Source of the DNA: Nitrospirota bacterium
GTDB lineage: Bacteria; Nitrospirota; Thermodesulfovibrionia; Thermodesulfovibrionales; Magnetobacteriaceae
Length of the DNA: 9,368 nt
Assembly (NCBI GenBank): GCA_015232165.1
Contig: JADGAE010000056.1
Location: 1 to 9,368 of the forward strand
Reading direction: 5' to 3'
The notes under the pieces are model-generated. The model did not search any database and was not told where the DNA came from. It saw only the letters and a program-made list of their open reading frames with translations. The position numbers and the translations under genes were made by a program. Below are positions 7,201 to 9,368 of this stretch, piece by piece; the first letter of the stretch is position 1; the number at the start of each line of letters is the position of its first letter.

Positions 7201-7855
7201 CCGCTCCATTGAGTGGCTTTATGGCATCAGCAAGGAAGCTGTCGTCTATGGGGCTTGCCATTATCATGGTTGCCAACGGCAGGCCGTCATCGTTGGTCAA
7301 GGTATCTCCGGCCAGGATGTAGGGGATACCGTTAAAGGTGGTAATAAAATACTGTTCACTGACACTACTGATAATAGATTGTGTGGGGTTTAACAATTGT
7401 TCCGGTATCGGTCTGTCACCGGCCTGCCAGGCGGCCGCTGAATATACCTCCCTGACCCTTCCGGCAGGGTCCAAGAGCAGGGCAAACTCAATATGCGCGA
7501 AGAAGCGCAACAACGATGCCTTTGGCAGCCAGGGCGGGTGTTCAAGGGTGATAACCGGCTCTGTCTTGTCCTGTTGTCCAAAGCGGGCCTTGGCTATATA
7601 ATCAGCAAACCTTATCTGTTGAACGAACAGCTTTGCCGACTGGTGATAGCTAATCATGACATTGTCAAAATGGCTCCTGTCGTCCCTGGCCTTGATGCTT
7701 AACCTCTCTTTGAGCTGATCGTTGAGCGCTGTGTTGATTCTCTTGTCAAGGACCATTCCGAGCAATCCACCGGCGCTCAACCCTACGATCATCGTCAACA
7801 CAAGCATCCGTACCGTGAGGGATATGCCCGAAATCAACCGCAAGAGTCTGTCCAT
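4256..7855 (-). CDS. Membrane sensor histidine kinase with periplasmic sensor, three PAS and one GAF domain
   Basis: A 1199-residue inner-membrane kinase. Transmembrane helices at about 16-36 and 297-316 bracket a periplasmic region (38-296) that looks Cache- or CHASE4-like. A weak HAMP-like linker follows, then PAS1 (about 383-484), a charged coiled coil (488-532), GAF (about 540-695), PAS2 (703-817) and PAS3 (829-948). The transmitter core has HisKA with phospho-accepting His980 in SHDLQEPLRK and HATPase_c with N box Asn1094, G1 DNGIGF (1131-1136), F box FKPF (1145-1148) and G2 GTGMGL (1159-1164), so activity is expected. No receiver domain is fused and no response regulator is nearby. It starts 3 nt after the binding-protein stop, with only a weak AGG before the ATG, so translation is probably coupled. 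The last Gly codon and stop lie inside the inverted repeat at 4240-4261. Confidence 0.95.
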   Translation of the reverse strand: MDRLLRLISGISLTVRMLVLTMIVGLSAGGLLGMVLDKRINTALNDQLKERLSIKARDDRSHFDNVMISYHQSAKLFVQQIRFADYIAKARFGQQDKTEPVITLEHPPWLPKASLLRFFAHIEFALLLDPAGRVREVYSAAAWQAGDRPIPEQLLNPTQSIISSVSEQYFITTFNGIPYILAGDTLTNDDGLPLATMIMASPIDDSFLADAIKPLNGAEAVVLVDSFTKRLLCSNIPDVLPAGTPIDSLKDRYMMTGKSFLDYGEADTSMQFISLISSNEVNRLKLIILSEDRRHRLFMSATLILSFMTVLFYMMRRIKSVNMRIEEFSKDVLGVNGFTASKGSDQLAMLEGRFLRLFDEMRLTKDRLFEKTVELGRSEQRVRTIIDNIPMGIVTLHEDAKILSINPATEKLFGYTEDEVMALNIGTFLGDSANVGEFYNPTEPRVFEMTAKGKDGFFFPIEVAVNSVDIGGEQLSIAIIRDITRRKQTEEAIKRARENLEVRVEKRTSELSLANQQLSLEIYERKKTEELLRRNYDIQRVISSVLTIALEPLPLAEQLSRILSVILSIPWLSIQSKGCIFLVGDDPGVLEMVASHGFFEEQVLTCSKLPFGRCVCGKAASLKKVVFVSDINDLHDIRYDNVAQHGHYCVPVISGERVMGVINLYVVAGHVREPQEEGFLLAIANTLTGILERRFTERKLKYAQEMFFSFMKNSPMAAFIKDDAGKYIYANEQIARFTNMTIDDIVGKTDFDLFPPDTATEVRAHDDMVLAVNKTVDLVETFRQEDGIHQWLVIKFPFKDETGKRMLAGMSIDMTARKRIEEALRKSEEKYHNIINTTPEGFFEIDGNLHIIEVNESLCLMLNMTQAEIIGQRLGDPKTAPLLVAGEEDGDDLVNNLVDVLKAGNSVASNVTFKRHDGRRFHSRINISAIKDTDGVITGAFALLADISELVEMKDSLSLHARELKRSNEELQEFASVASHDLQEPLRKIIAFGDRLKDKHSSGIPAEGLDYLSRMQGAAARMQTLIDGLLNFARVTTRAKPFSPTDLNEIIKDVLSDLEARLIKSGGRVEVDPLPTIDADKLQMQQLFMNLIGNALKFHRVDVPPVVSVKCIVAQPGTSWSDKECEIIVADNGIGFDEKHLDRLFKPFQRLVSKEKYEGTGMGLAICEKIVKRHGGSIVAHSVPNAGSTFSIRLPVKSG

Positions 7856-7858
7856 TAC

Positions 7859-8866
7859 CTACGGTTCGCCAACGAGCTCGTTTTCATGGAACTTCCAACC
7901 ATATTTCTTCAACTGATCCACGGGTGCCAGGTAGTAACTCTTATCAACGGCATTGAGGTTTTGCAGTATGTACTGGACGAGTTTATCTGCCTGTGGCTTG
8001 GACATACCCGGCTGGTCCCACGTCGTAATGCTAAACGTCCGGTATATCGTGTACATGCCCCTGGCAAGTTTATCGTTGTCTGCGGGGTCAACGCCGTCGA
8101 GCTTTAGCGGTTTGACCTTGTCAGCGTACTTGAGGTTTTCCATATGCCAGAGGGTTTCATATCCGACAGCGCCCTTTAGAGATGCCACCGAGGCAAGCAT
8201 GTCGGCGATGGTGCCAACCTCGGTCAGGCGGTGTCCAAAGAGGTCCTCGTTGGCCAGGAGCAGGCACCAATGCCCCGGGCGTGTCTTGCAGTGGAGGCGA
8301 ACCACCGGCTTTATTAGCATGTCGTCCTTGACGCCACTAGCACCCTTGATATCAGACCACTTGCGGAGTTTGCCCATAAATGCCCTGCGCGCCTCATCAA
8401 GAGAGACGTTGTTAACAGGGTTGTCCTTGTTGACCAGCAGGGCAACCGACGATATGCCAAGCGTGTGATACTTTAGATTTGGCAGCCGGTCATTCTCCCC
8501 CGGTGCACAGCACATCCCGGTGATGTCGGCATTCTTTCGCATCGCCGCACCGGCTACCGTCCCACAAGTCCCCTCAACGACGGCGATCTTGAGTTTGTTC
8601 TGTTTTTCGTACTGTCTTATCAGCGGCAGGATGGCCGGATAGAGCTGTTGGTCTAAAGCCACGGCCAGGTCTGCCCCCTCGGCCCATTGTTCATACCTGA
8701 TGGGCTGCTTGACCCACTCATCCGGCATTGGAAATGTCTTTTTCGGGTCCGAAAACGCCTCGCCCCTCAAGGGGTCCTTTGCCTTGACTGGTTGTTTCAT
8801 CTCAGCGCTTGCCGCCGTTATGAACAACATCATCAGAAAGAGATAAATACCTACCTTGTAACTCAT
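7859..8866 (-). CDS. Secreted PstS-like periplasmic substrate-binding protein
   Basis: A 335-residue protein with a clear signal peptide: a hydrophobic stretch at residues 5-21 and cleavage expected after Ala-Ser-Ala (21/22). The mature part resembles type II periplasmic binding proteins of the PstS/PBP-like class, with a ligand-loop region GTCGTVAGAAMRKNADI (99-115) and the segment LGISSVALLVNKDNPVNNVSLDEARRAF in two parts at 136-163. Five cysteines (101, 119, 120, 193, 201) and His192/His199 in RLHCKTRPGHWC make it unlike classical phosphate binders, so ligand identity is open; oxyanion or metal are both possible. No ABC permease or ATPase gene is near. Instead it is followed 3 nt later by a membrane histidine kinase, implying a sensory accessory role. 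AGGAGG about ten bases before the ATG confirms the start. Confidence 0.9.
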   Translation of the reverse strand: MSYKVGIYLFLMMLFITAASAEMKQPVKAKDPLRGEAFSDPKKTFPMPDEWVKQPIRYEQWAEGADLAVALDQQLYPAILPLIRQYEKQNKLKIAVVEGTCGTVAGAAMRKNADITGMCCAPGENDRLPNLKYHTLGISSVALLVNKDNPVNNVSLDEARRAFMGKLRKWSDIKGASGVKDDMLIKPVVRLHCKTRPGHWCLLLANEDLFGHRLTEVGTIADMLASVASLKGAVGYETLWHMENLKYADKVKPLKLDGVDPADNDKLARGMYTIYRTFSITTWDQPGMSKPQADKLVQYILQNLNAVDKSYYLAPVDQLKKYGWKFHENELVGEP

Positions 8867-8889
8867 AACACGATATCCTCCTTTTTTTT

Positions 8890-8931
8890 ATTATATATGG
8901 ATATTATAACACAAATGTTGCTTTTTAAGGT
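8890..8931 (-). promoter_or_regulatory. Candidate promoter of the binding-protein/histidine kinase operon
   Basis: Two perfect TATAAT hexamers occur on the minus strand, at 8908-8903 and 8895-8890. The first leaves a start near 8896 and a leader of about 30 bases containing AGGAGG. No good -35 is seen 16-18 bp upstream (ACCTTA at 8931-8926), so activator help or another sigma factor is possible. Confidence 0.4.
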
Positions 8932-8974
8932 AGCAGGGTAAGAGAATCCACAGGGCAATCGCATTTGACCCTAA

Positions 8975-9001
8975 GAAAAAAAAAGGAGGGCGGCTCCGCC
9001 C
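8975..9001 (-). terminator. Rho-independent terminator of the upstream histidine kinase gene
   Basis: On the minus strand GGGCGGAGCCGCCC (9001-8988) is followed by TCC and nine T residues (8984-8976). An upstream GGAGG...GCGGC segment could extend the stem by pairing with GCCGC-CCTCC. It lies about 90 bases past the stop at 9088. Confidence 0.75.
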
Positions 9002-9041
9002 ACACGGCGGGTGTTGCCGCACCCCCTCCTTGACCTCCCCC

Positions 9042-9067
9042 GCAAGGGGACCAGTCCCCTTGACCCC
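9042..9067. repeat. Palindromic 26-bp repeat, copy 2
   Basis: Identical to 4148-4173 and in the same orientation. AAGGGGAC (9044-9051) and GTCCCCTT (9054-9061) form the stem. It stands between the kinase stop at 9088 and the terminator at 9001-8975, matching the arrangement at the other locus. Confidence 0.75.
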
Positions 9068-9087
9068 TCCTCGATAAAAATCTCCCC

Positions 9088-9368
9088 CTACTTGTTCATC
9101 GGCAGGTGGATCAGGAAAGAGGCCCCGGCTTCGGGTTTGTTTCTGACCGTTATGCGGCCTCCCATCTTCTGGATGATCCCGCGGCTTACGGCAAGCCCAA
9201 GGCCGGTACCCTTGCCCTCCGGCTTTGTCGTGAAAAACGGCTCGAAGATCGTATCCAGGTTCCCTTGCGGGATGCCCGGCCCCGAGTCGGTAAACTCGAT
9301 CTCTGCCAGGTCTTTGTCGTCTTCGCTGATGCGCCTGGACTTGATGAACACCTTGCCCTTGCCCTCCA
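9088..9368 (-). CDS. Histidine kinase, C-terminal HATPase_c part, partial
   Basis: The last 93 or so residues of a two-component sensor kinase; its N-terminus is beyond the right edge. Seen in order are the G1 box TDSGPGIP, the F box FEPFFTTKP and the G2 box GKGTGLGLAVS, followed by GIIQKMGGRITV and a normal end at HLPMNK. These motifs bind ATP-Mg and mark a GHKL ATPase of the NtrB-like or PAS-kinase type. A GTG at 9351 is inside the domain and is not the real start; the frame is open to the window edge. Sensor input, phospho-accepting histidine and operon partners cannot be seen. Confidence 0.9.
   Translation of the reverse strand, partial: EGKGKVFIKSRRISEDDKDLAEIEFTDSGPGIPQGNLDTIFEPFFTTKPEGKGTGLGLAVSRGIIQKMGGRITVRNKPEAGASFLIHLPMNK

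Noticed and set aside
1..9368. CRISPR array, tRNA or rRNA genes
   Set aside because: No regularly spaced direct repeats, tRNA-like cloverleaf or rRNA sequence was seen in the gaps; the only repeats are the hairpin elements described.

Overview
All six genes in this window lie on the minus strand, so the DNA reads right to left: a histidine kinase fragment, a periplasmic binding protein, a large sensor histidine kinase, a Ser/Thr protein kinase, a PP2C-FHA-cyclase fusion, and the start of a UvrD-type helicase. Secreted and membrane sensor proteins, near-balanced base composition and many short intergenic palindromes suggest a Gram-negative, signalling-rich environmental bacterium. From remembered protein style (FHA/zinc-ribbon kinases, PstS-like proteins with a Cys-Cys pair) I would guess Nitrospirota or Desulfobacterota. 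No taxonomic marker is present, so this is only a guess.

Right part (9368-4256): the C-terminal ATPase end of a histidine kinase finishes at 9088 and is followed by a strong hairpin/T-tract terminator. A two-gene operon follows. It encodes a secreted PstS-like binding protein (8866-7859) and, 3 nt later, a 1199-residue membrane histidine kinase (7855-4256) with a periplasmic sensor, three PAS domains, a GAF domain and a HisKA/HATPase core. The likely logic is that the binding protein presents a ligand to the kinase. No response regulator is in the window.

Middle (4255-3849): a 190-bp MITE-like segment with perfect 22-bp terminal inverted repeats supplies the kinase stop codon. It encloses a terminator and a palindrome that both recur at 8988-9067. 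A candidate sigma70-type promoter and a repeated 10-mer then lead into the next operon.

Left-centre (3848-505): two genes overlapping by ATGA encode an FHA / double zinc-ribbon / Ser-Thr kinase and a PP2C phosphatase / FHA / class III cyclase-like protein. They form an antagonistic kinase-phosphatase pair in which both partners carry phosphothreonine-reading FHA domains. The cyclase-like domain keeps its metal ligands but has lost both transition-state residues. This module is the most interesting system in the window.

Left end (504-1): a REP-like double hairpin, then a promoter very close to the start of a UvrD/Rep-family helicase that runs off the window.
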